Below are positions 23,823 to 38,200 of a DNA stretch of 64,000 bases, in pieces. The stretch's first letter is position 1. Each line of letters begins with the position of its first letter. The stretch comes from Circinella umbellata. Taxonomy: Eukaryota > Mucoromycota > Mucoromycetes > Mucorales > Lichtheimiaceae. The notes under the pieces are model-generated. The model was not told the DNA's origin, made no database searches, and saw only the letters and a program-made list of their open reading frames with translations. Position numbers and translations under genes: made by a program. The stretch lies in the NCBI GenBank assembly GCA_025093555.1, contig JAIWNF010000059.1, positions 124,001-188,000 of the forward strand, given 5' to 3'.

Positions 23823-24586
23823 ATGACTGATAATCATTCAGAACAACAAGAGCAACAACAGAGTCAGCGTATTTCATCAACAGCAACAAGTCAGCTATTA
23901 AGAAAAAAAAAACTCGACATAAATGGGAAAGTGATGAATTAGATACCATGCTCGCATGGATCTTCAAAATAAAGACAAATGGGCAGACAGTAAAAAAGAA
24001 TCATATAAGATTCTTGAAGAAGATATACTCAAAAATCATACTGTGGAATCTATTGCTTCAAAATTACATGACTTACGACAAACTTTTAATGCATGTTTTG
24101 AATTTGCAACTTATATTCATAATGATCAAGAATCGGAACCTTTACGACAAGGTAAAAAAAAAAATCTCTCCCCCACACACTCTAGCTTAAACTCACTCAC
24201 GCACTGACATTTTATTTATAAACCTTATTTATAGTAATTCGTGAACGGGTATTGAATTTTGATTTCTATAAGGGATGTCGGGCGGCTTTCGGCCCTCCAG
24301 AATATGATGTACAAATATCTACTAGTCTCGATTTGCTTGAAAATCATCCAGAAATGTTCAAAGTCGATAAATCTAAAAATACAACTGAAAACAACCATCT
24401 TGCTCGTTTACGGGTATCTGCTGGGAACAACATTACCCGATCAAAGTCGTAAGTATTTTTTGTATATATTTTAACTCACAGATACGTATATCAATAAATA
24501 ATGATGATTATTAATACATGAAAAACTTTTTTAGGGGGAAATATGTATCTGCTCACAGTAAAGCAGCTACAAAGAGTGTGTTATGA
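23823..24586 (+). pseudogene. Frameshifted SANT/Myb-like, transposon-associated protein
   Basis: The frame starts at ATG 23823 (Gln/Ser-rich leader). At the ten-A run 23903-23912 the reading must shift to continue as TRHKWESDELDTMLAW, then shift again near 23955 to continue as NKDKWADSKKESYKILEED and ESIASKLHDLRQTFNACFEF. From there the exons 24151 to 24235-24448 to 24535-24586 join in frame (donors GTAAAA and GTAAGT) and end HSKAATKSVL. The W-x-E-S-D-E-L-D-TML and KLHDLRQTF pattern resembles Myb/SANT-like DNA-binding proteins carried by transposons in Mucoromycota. That placement is from memory and tentative. The two frame breaks suggest a pseudogene; a homopolymer sequencing error could explain the first but not obviously the second. 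Confidence 0.5.
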
Positions 24587-25604
24587 TGAGAAAGGGCATG
24601 TCATAGCATTTAAGATTGATATAAGGTTCTCAGTGGCTATGTATATTGTCATGCGTAATAGTCTTACACCATTACAAATATGTTGTTGGAGCAAGGGAAC
24701 TTGCGAATTTTTTCCCTGGCAAAAAGCTATTCGGGTGATGAATGCAGGCTGACACGCTTATTGCCAAACTCCCTGACACGCCCACAATTGTATATAACAG
24801 TGAATCCTCGGGCTGTGATTCAGTTGGCTATGTAATACAAATGAATGGTAACTCAAACTCGTTATTTTTTTTCAAATTAGTATACGCTGATCCGCCATCA
24901 TCTTACTTAGCAGCACAAAATATTTTTGTTTATAGGCCCTAATGCTGAAATTGCATCTGTGCATTTACCAAGGCCTTATTTATATGTTGCTGTTCCCAAA
25001 AGTAGTAGTGCAACATTGTCACCATTTTTGGAAACATTGAATAACTTATTAATTTTTTTGTGATGGTGCATTATGGCTCAAACCGTCATTTGTCCAAAAT
25101 TGATAATATTACATCCATGGTTAAAGGTATCAAGTCCCATATTTAACATAAAAAGCCTGAGCTATGATATACAAAAAAAAATTAAAATTTGGGCTTATCT
25201 CGTTTTCGAGCTTGTTAATAATTATTAAAATATAACTCCTCTATGTATTTATAGACCAAAATGGAAAAAAATGCACAGCATACTCTCAACAGTTTAGAAA
25301 GTATAGAAGCACGTCGGATCTCAATCGGTGGAAAATTTAGAAGACCAACATCACCTTACAAAGTTACATGCATTAATCTCTCCCTTCAAATGCGTCGTTC
25401 ACCTTAAATAATATTCCAAAAACCAAAACAACCGCTATTCCCTGAAACCAGCAAGCTTATTCCAATAATCATAAAGAACAAGGAGAGAGTAAAGAAACTG
25501 ATTACGACAGTGAAGTTGACAGGTTTGGCTGGGTAAAATTGAAAAATGGAAACTGGTATAATGTGATACTTGCTTCACTAGAATTGAACAATCCCCATGA
25601 ATAA
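24587..25604 (+). pseudogene. Further broken mobile-element-like coding remnants
   Basis: Open segments follow in mixed frames: about 24742-24942 (KLPDTPTIVYNSESSGCDSV), about 24936-25062 (AEIASVHLPRPYLYVAV), about 25258-25407 (NAQHTLNSLESIEARRIS) and about 25495-25604 (YDSEVDRFGWVKLKNGNWYN), the last ending at TAA. Each looks like coding composition, but no single spliced frame links them. They probably derive from one or two decayed elements. No catalytic motif is visible. Confidence 0.35.
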
Positions 25605-28600
25605 TAATATTAAATAGAACACCTCTCATCTATTCTTCATTATTCATACCTACATTCTACTTTCATTACCTTACATTTGTATAGTGAAGCGTCCAATGTG
25701 TGATTAAAGTACGTACTTCGTATAAAGATATAAAATAAAGGAATAATACACCATGTTGTTGTATTTGAATAATAGATCATATGAAATAGAATAGAAATAT
25801 GGGTTGTAGGAGTTTTTATATCCAGGAATATTCCGTCTGAAGAATCCACAAAAGAGAAATCTTATAATGAGTTTTAAGAGACTTTATGCTCAAAGAAAAA
25901 TTACTGTCAGGTCATTTATTCAATTGTTAAAAGACTAAAAGATTTAAAGATAAAGATACAGAGGAACCCTGTTAATCTCATATTTGCTAACTTTCACATC
26001 CTCATTATTTTCACAGAAATTCAGGGAATGGAAAAACTGACATAATAAAATTCTCACATTCAATGCAAGCAGGGGGGTAGAAACGTCAACGAGAGTAATA
26101 TGCCCACTTATAAAACTATATTACTATATATTGATTTTTTGATTGTATTGGTAATCTTTAAGAATAATTGTATTCAGTTAAGGGTTTTCTAGTCTAACAA
26201 ATATATATGTCAGTCAAACAACTTAATTTGAAGTTTAGCACATTTCAGCAATTTGAGTTCTTGAAGATTTTTATATTTACAGTAATAGAGCCAATACTGC
26301 GACTTGCATATATGCTTTCTGAATTGACTTTTATCAGCTATTTGATATCTTAAAATTACTTTCTAAGTCACTATTATTTGACTAGTAAATAGTAGAAATA
26401 GAGAATTAAATGTAGCACCACATATTTGGTAAAGAATATGTAATAAAAGTGTGTATCCATACATAATACTTTTCCTGAATAATACTTGACTTTTTGTGAA
26501 ATTATGAAAGCTACTTATAATGATGATGGCAAAGCAATGACATCATTATCTTGGACAATCTTATGCTATTACGGGTTACACAAGAGCGGCTGTCATTGAT
26601 TAGTAATAATTACTAACAGATGACTAACAAGTTATTAGAAAGATATTTTTCATTCGGCACCTTGATCAACAAAGCACGTATGTATGTTTTTAAATGCCAA
26701 AACGTTGATAATGACTCTATAACTAGTTGTATGTTTTTTCTGTACGTAAATTAAGAATAAAAAATTTATATCCACAAAGATATACAAAAGATAACACTGT
26801 TCAAATTATTTTAAGTGAATGCTTATCGATGCTGAAAACAATATACCTACAGAGCTTGTTGTATAATACTATCATCAACGTACTACGTATGTGGTGATTT
26901 TAATAATTGCTAAAGAATCGAGTTCCCTTATGTGAGACGTCATTAAAAGATCTGTGCCATGAAATTATAATTTCTGATAGCAAAAGGTGATGGAGCAACT
27001 GGCGCAGCCTCCATACCTTATTTAAGAAAACATGATTGCTTCTTTTTCATGATGTACTGCTTGAGTTTGCCCCACATGACAATTGCTCGTCTCTGAAAAT
27101 TCTATGTATTGCATAATTTGTTTCAATTTATATTTTGTTACAGTTTGAATTACGTAGTGAAGCAGTAGTAAGCAAAAATAGTATTTGTAACCAAAGCACA
27201 ACTTTTTCTTACTCATGAATACGAGGGTATCCTCTGACTTTGGTTAATGCACAGAGATTGATATCAAAGCTCATTGTTCAACAGTATGTAACAGCAACAA
27301 AAAATGACATTAATGCTGGTTTGATGGAGTTGAAGTTCACAAGCTAATGGTTAGTATAATAATAACTGAATATTTAAGCAATGCGTAAGACACGCTTGAT
27401 TTAAGAATAATTGTTTGAACAAATTTATACATACACTTGACAAAAAAAAACAGCTACAACATTTATGTGCTGGTACTTTTATAGCTCATCTCATTTTTAC
27501 CGACTAATATGTTTATCAAGCAATAAGCATACGGATGTTTATGGTGGGTCACTGTCGGATAGAGTTTGATTTGTACAGTACGGAAATTCTTTCAGAATGT
27601 GTGATGATCAAAGCTATTGGTGCTGAACGTACAGAAGTTCATTTCTCTCCTTGAGGAAATGGCTATATCGCATTTATTATTAATTGTTTTATAATATGTC
27701 AAGTACATATTATATATATATAAATATATTAATTAATTTTGTGCATATACATAACTTACTTGCTTACCTTATATAATATTGAGATTGAGACATCATATGA
27801 AACATACGACCAAATATTCTTGAACATCTAAGCCTGAAGCTAGCCTATATTCATTTAATTAAATTCCGTGATGATGTGCCAAGGGAAATTCCTGACTTGG
27901 AAATCTCATGAAACATTTCGCAAAATTTGGCAAGGCCGTTCATTCATTTCTGCTTGTGGATAAATAGCACTCGACCAGAACCAATCGCCGCTGTTGACAA
28001 GGATACCAGAAACTTGTTGTCTTGGTCGGACGTATACTGCAAATCCAAACTTCGTTGAGCGACTAAAGAATGGCTGGGTCTTGAATGGGAGTACTTATAG
28101 AGAAAAAGTCGTTGGATATACTGATTTTCCATTTTATAAGAGTGTTTACCACTAGTAGAAGTATCCAGCACGAGAAAGCATAAAAACACATTTACGACTT
28201 GAATTATTTATCTTCCCCTAAATAATTGTTGTTGTTTCTTTTAGGTAGGTAAAAATAATAAACACAAATGTATCTCTAAAATCACCAACGATAGCAAATA
28301 TCGCAGTCTTATTATTATTTGTATAACTAAAAAGAAATTAAATCAATGGTATTTTATCAATAAACAAACAATAAGTTATGTCTCTAAAAGCTTTTTTTAT
28401 TTATTATTTTACAAAAACTCAAAGCAGTATATAGAAAATAAAAAATATTGACTTTTCGGACCTAACCATACATAATGATTTTTGATTATGGTAATTTGTT
28501 TAAAATAGCAACAGGAAATAAGGTACAAGCACAGTGTATTGTACAACATTTTGAAGAATCAAAGAATATATTTCTCTTTGTCATCATATTAAGTACTGTT

Positions 28601-30254
28601 CTTTTATGCAATATCATAAATTAACAACATAATGTGACCTATTCCTTTTTTCTTTCGTTGTGTGTTATACATACATGTGAATATAATATAATAATGGAGC
28701 ATTTTTATATAAAACTAATTGAATATGTCCAATGCCGAGGGGATCTACGCACAAAAGTGCCCTTGTTTAGAGGGTAAAGAATTTTCCATACTTTCACGTT
28801 TTACAATTCAATTAAAATATGAGAACATTCTCCCATAATTATTGCATTTGGAAATATAAGCTTATTGGTTAACTGGAAAAAAAACTCACAAGATCATTTT
28901 TCCGCTAAACCGTATCACAGTTAACAAGGAAAACGAGAAGCTCTCTTGTAATCATAATATAGTGCGTCGCTATTCTCAAAAGGTGACAAAATTCGAAACC
29001 TAAAAAACTCTTATTTCTCGCCAAGGATATGCTACAAAATTGGGGTCGCAGAGAGAATAAAAAAAATATGGTAGGACTCAGTGAAGAATCGACGAGATGA
29101 TAATCAATGAGAATAACAATTCATATTCTTTCTCATACTTCTTTCTTGCTGTACAAGATATGTCGATACGTAGAATTGTTTATTTGTTTTTCTTTCGACA
29201 TTTTGCTTTAAATTGGGGATACTTAAAAAAAAGTCACTTGTAACTGTAGTACCAAATACTGACTGTTATTCACAAAAAAGAAGAAGTAACTTTTCTACCG
29301 TCTAAGCTAACAAGGGCTGGAAAAAAAGGATAACACTATATCAAGAACAAGTAATACTCCGTAGGCCTTTTTTCAGTATGATACCATAACATGTTTGATT
29401 ATGAGATAAGGATTCATAGTACTGCTATCCAATTATGTAATAAAGTTGTACAGGAATAAAAAGATTAGATACCTATTTTAAAATGTGAGGTACCACTGAA
29501 CTGTAATAAATGTGGATTCCTAAAAACGATATTTTTAGAAGCTTCAAAAGGAGTTTAGGGAAAATCCATATAGGTTTGGGGGTTGTAGTTGTTTATCTGT
29601 TACTATACTAACTCCATCAAATATTAAGTTTATTAAATTGTTCTTCTGTTTCTATAAGTTTTATTTTTTCGTTTCATGCAACAAAATGTTATAATATTAT
29701 ATAATGGAAATATGTTCTGCATTGATAAAGTATTGAATAATACTTCTGATTATAAACACTTTTCTACAAACCCAATCTCTTACAATGACAATAAAATAGT
29801 TTATCTTTCCATTGAATGATCTACATTGATAAATACAACATTCAATCAAAGGGATCAATGAAGGCCAATAAAATTTAAATATTCTCATGCCAACTAAGTG
29901 TATGTAAATGATAAAGTGCAAAAAATAAAAGATAAAAAAAAATTGATACTTGCGATTGTTTATTTGAATGGGAGGGTATGGTAAACGAAAGAAAATAAAA
30001 ACGAAAAAGAAAAAATTAAGTCATATATACAATAAGGGCAATGAAACATTATAAGAGTGTGTTACAAGAAAGACAGGAATTGTTATATGTAAAATAGACA
30101 ACCCATATTTCTGTAATACGTAGAAAGAAAAGAGATATCATAAAAAGGCAAAAAGTGAGGATGTGTTCGAGGGATTACTAGTGACTTATATGAAGATCAT
30201 AATTGGGTTGCAAATAGATGGTTAAAAGGGAAAAAAAAAAGATAAAAAAGATAA
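25605..30254. other. Gene desert
   Basis: AT-rich DNA with scattered short frames, for example 27536-27655 (MFMVGHCRIEFDLYSTEIL) and the minus-strand 27944-28189, that look like relics. It contains one copy of the diverged repeat also found near 38.1 kb. The last 300 bases are the 3' flank of the RRM gene. No intact gene is seen. Confidence 0.55.
25960..26420 (+). repeat. Diverged dispersed repeat, copy 1
   Basis: This aligns by eye to 38110-38620 in the same orientation. Anchors are GAACCCTGTTAATCTCA, AACTTTCACA, GACATAATAAAATTCT, the TTTGAG/TTGAAGATT block and GAATTGACTTTTATCA followed by TTTGATAT. Identity is roughly 65-75 percent over the alignable parts. Edges are approximate. Confidence 0.55.
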
Positions 30255-32274
30255 TTACAAATTTAATGTAGTTCCGTGATAATACTCAAAAGTATGGTTG
30301 TTAGGTCCAGAACTTTTATGATTATCATCATCATCTTTGTTGTGTGCTGTTACTCCGGAAGCTGGAGTCCACATAGGTTGTACATTGAAATAACTGGGTT
30401 CAGGCATTTCTAATTGTGCTTTTTGTGGTGAACCAGGAGGAAAGATGTGATTTTTGTTATTTAAAAGTTGTTGATTCTGCATTTGATCAAAGAAGGGAGA
30501 TGGAGGATGAACCTTTTGAACATCTTTTTCAGGTGTTGTAGGGGATACGAGATCAGTAAGTTTCTGTTGAACTTGTCGTCTTTCTGAAAGAGATTGTGAT
30601 TCTGTAGTGGGAGGATTGGAAGAAGGTGTGGATGACGAGCGGCGAGACCATTTAACAGATACGCATTGGCATTCAAATTCAAGCTTTTGTAAGGAGAAAA
30701 TAGCCATAGCGGCATTTGCGTGTGTGTCCATACTATTATATTATTCCAAGATAAACATAAGTTAGGATTTTTTACGTATATAATGATAAATGTGGGGGGG
30801 AGGGAGAATGGGAACGATAGAAAAAAAAATGTTCTTACCTAACTAAAGCATAAGTCTTTCGATTTTTGTCTGTATGATGACGCAAACGAATCTGTGATAC
30901 TAAACCATATTGTTGGAAAATAGAAGCGATTGCTTGTTCTAAAATCAATAATTTAATGTAAAAAAATGTTTAGTGCCAAAAAGTTGCTTTTCACGACCTT
31001 TCAAAACCCAAAGAGTGGGCTGTTTAATAGGGGGAGGAAGAGGGAAGAGAGTCATATGACTGGGTTTGTATCATATACTTACTTGTGACTCCATCAGGAA
31101 GTTTACTCACTTTAACTGTTGTAGCAGTTAAAGGAGCGTCGGTAAAAATGCTTTCATAGGTTGTGTTTTGATCGTCGCCATCATTAGATGAATCATCATC
31201 ATCAACTTTGTTATGCACTTCGTTTTCAATAATGCTTGGTAACGATTCCATATGACATTCAAGAGTATGAGATCCAAGTTGTTTGCCTTGAAGGGCTTGA
31301 ATAGCAGACTCAGCAGAAGATTTGTCAGTAAATGTGGCAACTGATGTATCTGTTGCCTTACCAGTGGTTTCATTCCAGAGGGGACGTAAATTTCTAAATA
31401 ATTTGTGTTAAAAAAATTTATCTTTTTTTTTTTTGCTAGATATATATGCAGAACATTGTAATAACAAAACGTACGCTAATTTCTCCTTGAATGGCTCAAG
31501 CAATGGCGCGGCTTCAGCGACCAAAGCTGGTCGGATATAAATTGAAAAATGTGCTTGGCTCTTTGGAGTCTCGGGTTCCTTCCATTTAGCGATAACGTTC
31601 TTTAAAATTGATAAAAATCATTTGTTAGTTAAAAGTTTATTATTACTACTACTACTGCTGCTACTACTGCTACTACTACTACTGACTACACAACTCTTTA
31701 ACAAAGATATCAAGTAGAGATAACATTAAAAAATTCCCGTGATACATACTCTTCCAAAAAGTGATCGACCGTCCATAGCTACATATGCTTGCCCAGCGCC
31801 ATGATGGTCTTTAAATTGAATATAAGCATGACGACATGTCTCACTATCAGCAAGCTTTGTAAAGGAAAAAAAATTTAGGTTAGTCCATTATTTTCCGAGT
31901 AAACCCAACTGGGAAGTTTCCCCAGAGCTCGATTAGATGCAGGGGGCCAATCAAAATTCTTCTTATGTATGATATGGATAAGATATATGTGATGTGATGT
32001 TATGTTCATGCTACCACATCAAGATAACATTATTCATGATTTACTTGATGTAGCTCGTATGAGAGAAAGAAAGGAAAAATTGGAAAAGAATGGGATTAAA
32101 AAAAAAGTAGAATATTAAGAAAAATGTTTTGCTTACACTCCAACATTCAGCGTCGGTATCGATTTGGATGTTGTCAACGGCAGAAAAAGTAGATAGAATA
32201 GCATGTAGCATTGATTCGTCAACGCGAGGGTCGAGATTACAAAGATAAAGTGTCTGACAGCCTTGATTTGACAT
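30255..32274 (-). CDS. RNA-binding protein with three RRM domains
   Basis: Six exons (complement of 30255-30732, 30839-30938, 31083-31393, 31475-31599, 31750-31854, 32137-32274) give 418 residues. RRM1 (about 8-90) starts TLYLCNLDPRVDESML and contains HAYIQFKDH. RRM2 (about 95-178) starts HFSIYIRPALV and contains SVATFTDKSSAESAIQALQG. RRM3 (about 212-290) has VKVSKLPDGVT, IFQQYGLVSQIRLRHH, KTYALV and ANAAMAIFSLQ. The C-terminal 130 residues are disordered, rich in Ser, Pro, Gln and Asn, with an Asp run. A triple-RRM layout with a disordered tail recalls Nam8/Pub1/TIA1 or Mei2/Mrd-type fungal regulators. The degenerate RNP motifs keep me from choosing one. A role in mRNA fate is inferred. The ATG at 32274 starts RRM1 directly. 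A CT repeat (32528-32548) and eleven C at 32443-32453 lie upstream. Confidence 0.85.
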
Positions 32275-35200
32275 TATGATTGTTGTTAATTGTGATAATA
32301 AAATATGACAAAAAGAGTTACAAAGAAACAGAAAACTTCGAAACAATCAACCGCTATTTAAATAATAAAAAAAAACGGTGTCACGATTTGGTGATTTAGA
32401 ATTCTTTCTCTTTTTCCGTGCGTGTCGCTTGAATCCACATCTCCCCCCCCCCCAAATTTTTCAAGGTGAGACCTCCTCCCCCAAACCGTTTTTCATGACT
32501 AACCAACCGGACTCTCGAACAATACAATCTCTCTCTCTCTCTCTCTCTATTAATTTCTTTTCTTTTTCTCATCATGCTTTTACTGGAATATTAATATTAT
32601 GTACAACAACCATCTGAATACCTTAAATGGTTAAAAAAAACAAAATTATTCTGGTCCTCATCCACATTTAGGAATTTGATGAATGTACTCTCTCTCTTTA
32701 CACGATAACCACCTTCCCAATAGAAAGCTTTTCTCATTATAAAAAAAGCATGTATAATGATTCTTTTCGCTCCCCCCCCCAATTGAAGAAAAGACACATT
32801 AGGATCTCATGATATTTTATTTCGCTTCCAATTGCTAAGTAATCTTGGCACATTCACTGTAACCCTTTCTTTTCCTGGATTTTGCATCTTCACTACAGAA
32901 GCAATTGACAGCCGATCAGTTTAATTATAGATTTCACATTACGTCAATACATCTTCTCCTTAATCCCCAGCTATCGGTGGATCGGTACTGTCTCTGACAG
33001 GTTATGTATGTTAACTTAGAAACAAAACAGCGACATCCTCCGCTCACTTTATTTCTCTCTTTGCATTTGGTCCTTTTTAACCATATTATCCAGAAAAAGG
33101 CCTTTTTTCTCTTCTCACACCATAACATTTGGTATATTAACTTTCACTGTCTGGAATGTCTTTTTTTCGGAGCTTATTTATTATTGTTTTTTTTTCTGGT
33201 GCATCAAATGTTATTGTACTAAACTATAAAAATCATATTTACTCTAGCTTCCAACACACATGAAAATAATAAAAAATTTCTCTCACTAGGTTTCTCGTCT
33301 CTATTCGAAAATTGATAACGCCAATATGTTAAATGTTTTTTACGTTTTCTCCTGTATGTAACTTTAATAAACTTTGTGTTTATTTATTTATTTTTTGTTT
33401 TTTTCAAAGATACACATAAAAAAGGATTAGTTCTTTAGAAACTTCTTCTTTACTCTACCATTAAAGGTAAACTGCTTAACAATTGGTTCTTTAATATAAT
33501 ATATACTTCTTGCCAAGATGTAGCACCTTTGTTTGTTGATTTATGGATTACAAAATAAGCGATGTTAAAAATAGTACTATACGTAGTAAGGTGGTAACCG
33601 CCCTCTTCAAATGTCAGATTTGGATAATTTTTAATACAAAAACAACCTTAATTCCGATATATATATATATATATGTGAGCACCGAGTAACTAACCAAATT
33701 TTTTTTTGACGTTCGGGGTCTGGGTCCTGTTTCCCGCTGCTTCTCCCCCCCCCTTCCACTCCTCCACGTGTATGAAAAGTATTATCGTATTTTTCCATAA
33801 AAAAAAAAAAGATAAAAAAAGGGGTGTCCTTTTCTTTATTACTATTTGCATAAACTTCAATATCATCGATGATATGACATCACCATAAGTTTTTTTTTAC
33901 TGTCGTTTTATGAACGATATACTACATAATAATAATGTACATTGATTAGTTTCGACAAAAGGAAACTAGGATAGGTCACTTGAGAATATGATCATCAGAA
34001 TTACACAACCTGTTTTTTAAACCCTCACTTGAACTAATTCGTAACGTATCTTTTTAACATCCTAAAAACTGTAAAAAGATCACTATATGCTATTTGATTC
34101 ACATTTCCCCAAGTATCCGCTTATAGAGAACATTGATCTTCTAGTTAACTGTTATTTTAACAGTCAATATATCATTTTAGTGTGGAAATCGATTTGTCAA
34201 ACAAATATATGCAAAGTAAGAACTATTGAGTCTAAAGCTATAGCGGTAACACAGTTCTGGATCTTTTCAAGGAACTCAAATTAGACCATACTCGAAGATG
34301 ATTGATTAAACTATTTATTAAAATATCATGATGATTGAATCATGCAGTTTGCATGAGAAAAGCTGAGTTCATGAAAGATTGATATTGAAGTCACAGCAAT
34401 ACGTACAGAGGATGTTTGATGTTTATCACTTTCACACGTACTCAATGTTGCTCGTATACTTTAAATAGTTTTGCACATGGGGTGACAATTGCGAGATACT
34501 GGACTTAGCAGAATTTTTCTTTTTTCTTGTACAAGAAAATGCATTACAAATTTTGGAGAAAAAGGGGTAATTAAGGAATTTAATCTATCAAAAAAAAAAG
34601 GCTGGATAAGATTAACATATATTCTTTATTAAAACGCGTGGTGAATAAGTAAAGGCGCCTAGCAAATAAACACGTATAGACAAGTTCCGCACATTCATAC
34701 ACCATATATGGATTCCAAATACACCAATAAGGAACAACATTTCAATATTTACAAACAAAAGACTTTCGATACACCACGTGCTTTGAACAAAATAGCAATT
34801 ATATTTCAAAATCACGGCTGTTTTAATATTTAAATAGTTATGTTAAATTGGTAAGACTTCTTAGATACGTATTATATGTGTATGGCATGAAGGTTAGTAT
34901 TTTATTGTACGTATTGTTTTATGATTTGCTTTATAACAGGAATTCACTCTATTCATTACGTAGCTACATTCAGTCACGGCTATTTTCTGCTGTCTGTCGT
35001 ATAGTGCTCAATGAAATCAGGTACACATTACTCTGAAATAACATTCAGACAGATAGTATGGCATCCATTGCCTGCATGCACATATCCGACTTAAAGTTCC
35101 CCATGTAGTCATTGATCCAATATTATTTAAATTAAACACATTACCAACAAACCGACCCTGAAACCCAAATCAACGATGCTACTGGATTAATTTATGGAAC

Positions 35201-38200
35201 CAGCTTACACAATTAATGTTTGATATTGACGCACTCTGTCATGGCAACGAGCCATTTGACCCAGACCCAACCATCGCCAAAACAACCTCCAAATGATTTC
35301 GTCCTTTGGTTGGAACATCAACCGAATATACCACCGGTAGCTCAAATCGATCCACTTCTGTAACCTACATTTTCTTATACAATTTTATCAAATTATTCTG
35401 GAAAAAAAGAAGCCAATCCTCCAAGCTCTTTATTTCACATCCTTTTTCTCCCTTGACTACTTTATGTACCTTCTCACACTAACTCCACTCTCAACTAGTC
35501 CTCAATTACTTTCTTTCTTCATCTTTCCCCTCTACCGTAAGGGTTTTTTTATCTCTTATCCTAAGAACCGACTTTGGCAAATATGCGAACTGCGCCGTGC
35601 CTTATGAAGTCATTATTGTTTTCTCTTTTTGTAAATATACACAGTAGACCAATTAAATAAAGATATTAAGTTTGACTAGATAGTGTGGCTACTCCTATTA
35701 TATCTAGTTAATCCCCTTTTATAATTCCAATGTAACAATGCGTTCATTTTTTCTGCACTCTTTAGGCAACAGCTAGTGTGATACGTTTTCTTTTTATTTA
35801 ATTTTCCTTTTTCATCACCATATTCTGTTTCTACATTGTTTTCTTCTCCACAAGTATAGCTCCCCCTATGAAAGACTTTTAATTAATATTACATCTTTAT
35901 CTTTTCTGTATATATTTGCAAACACTGTTCAGTTCATATTGTACAGCAAAGGTATAATTACATTCACGTAAGCGCCGACCATCTTGGTCTCCCACTTTAA
36001 TAGAGTGTAATTGAGGAAGATTAGTATTTTGATACACAACAAAAAATTACATACGTACTCTTTCTTCTATTGCCTTATATTTATTTAGTATCAAGTACTT
36101 CATATCAATCCATTCCGAGATTAAATTGATATTTCAAGGTGATGGTGTGTTTATTCAATTTAATTGATATTATAGTAGCTGAAAAAGACGTTATTGTATG
36201 TATGCTTATATGAAAAAGACACATTTTGTATATCACAATGTTTGAAAACTTCGGCCGGTGTCAAGAAAAAGAACGTATAATTTCTATATATGCTAATGAA
36301 TACACTATCTTCGATAAACATATGCAATGATCTTGGGGATACGAAGGTATTTGAATAAATACCTTCGATATCACTATTGCTATTGCATGCTTTTGAATGG
36401 TAATATAGTATATCGTAAATGACTTTCAGAATTTTTTTGGGTGGATTTTTTTTCCCTGGGAGTTTTATATTTTGGAAACGTGTCGTCGGTCTGTATTAAG
36501 TATGATTGTACTATATGTTATTTAGTAGTGTACTGATTAAAATATATTGAAACTTGATCAAGGTACGTACGACAAAATTGCTAGGAATTAAACTGGCAAG
36601 TCAAATGATAATGATATCATAAAGTAGCCACCTGTCTATCAGTTCAAAGAATACCAAAACTTGAGGGGAGAGGCTAAGCTTTTGTCGAAACAATATACGT
36701 ATAAATACTTAGACCTTACATGGAACAATAGTCTGTTTTATCAATTTTGGTATTTTTTTGGAATCTTTTAGGCATTCAATTAAAAATATCCAAACAATAA
36801 GCTCATTGCTCCCCTGAGACCAAAAATAAAATTAAGATCATTACGTACCTAGAAGGAATAGAGTAGCTACGTACATTGCGTAAATTACAATCATTCGAAG
36901 AACTACTTGATACTTTTTGAGCTTATGCAAATATGATAGGTTATTATCTTCAAGCTGAAACTGTATTAATAAGCATGATTTATAGTTCTTTTTTCATTCT
37001 GCCCAGATTTTTAAATGAATGTTGGTCCTTTTTGTAGTTTAATTTTTCGCTCCTAAAATTATCCCCCTCAATGTACACTATTTGTTGCCCACTGTCTTTT
37101 AAAACAGGACTTCTTGGTTGCTGTGGGTTGTTATCAAAACAATTAATGAAGCTGATTTGGAATTTTCATAGATAAGGTTAGTTTCAGTTGTTATTAATTT
37201 GTATAGTTTCATGGGGACTTTATGGAATGAAGGTTCTGATATAAAGGAGCAATATGTTAAGTTTAAATTAGTTGTTTATATTTGCCAATCGTTCCATACC
37301 AGAGCATTGGTATTACGGACTCCGGTCGAATATACCATCGGTGTGCATCAACATAAAATATACCCTCCTAAATGGAGCTTGACGCAACGTTGGATGATAA
37401 ATAACGTTTGTTTGTTTTTTTCACTCTTTCACATAAAATGGTACGCTTCCTCTTTACTATTGAATACATGCTTACTAGAGTAAATTAAAGTTATACAATC
37501 AATATTTTTAGTGTTTCTTGAGTGCTGTAAGCAAACCTTATTGAACAAATAAGCTAGTCTCTGCTAGCTATATTTTCTAGAAATAGAAATTAGCAAGACT
37601 ATGAGTACGTTTATTTTAATGATAAATATTTACTGTTCTAACTTTGATACTATATCTCCATAGCAATACTAAGCGTGTTGTAATAAAATTATCATGTTCG
37701 TGGTTTTACTTTGATAAATTTACCAAAAGGTATGTAATCAGGCTTAGGTTTAACGTAATAAAAGAGTGGTCTCAAAACTAAAGCAAAGACTTATTACAGA
37801 CTTTTGCTGAAGTTATAAATATATATTTAATAAAAACTATAAATACGTATACATATATATACACCTAATCATCGTTCAGTGATGTGACAAGAGTAATCGG
37901 GTACCAGGTTAGCAAACTATCCAATATTTTCTCGGCTAATAATGTTGATTTTTTTGGGACAATGATCAGCTTAACAAGATATCAGTTTAACAAGATAACG
38001 ATTCAGAGAGCAGGTACGCCTATTCAATACTAATTATAATATTCCAGGCAGCTACGTAACAATCTTTAAAAATGTAATTGACGAAAAGAGCTCGCTTATT
38101 ATATTACAATTGAACCCAGTTAATTTCACATTCGGTAACTTCCACACCCTACCAATCCCGTAGAAAATCAGTGAATGCGAAAATGGACATAATAAAATTC

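Noticed and set aside
37199..37483. 94-codon plus-strand frame (PVEYTIGVHQHKIYPPK)
   Set aside because: It has no ATG at its start, no splice-supported neighbours and no recognisable family; at most an element relic.
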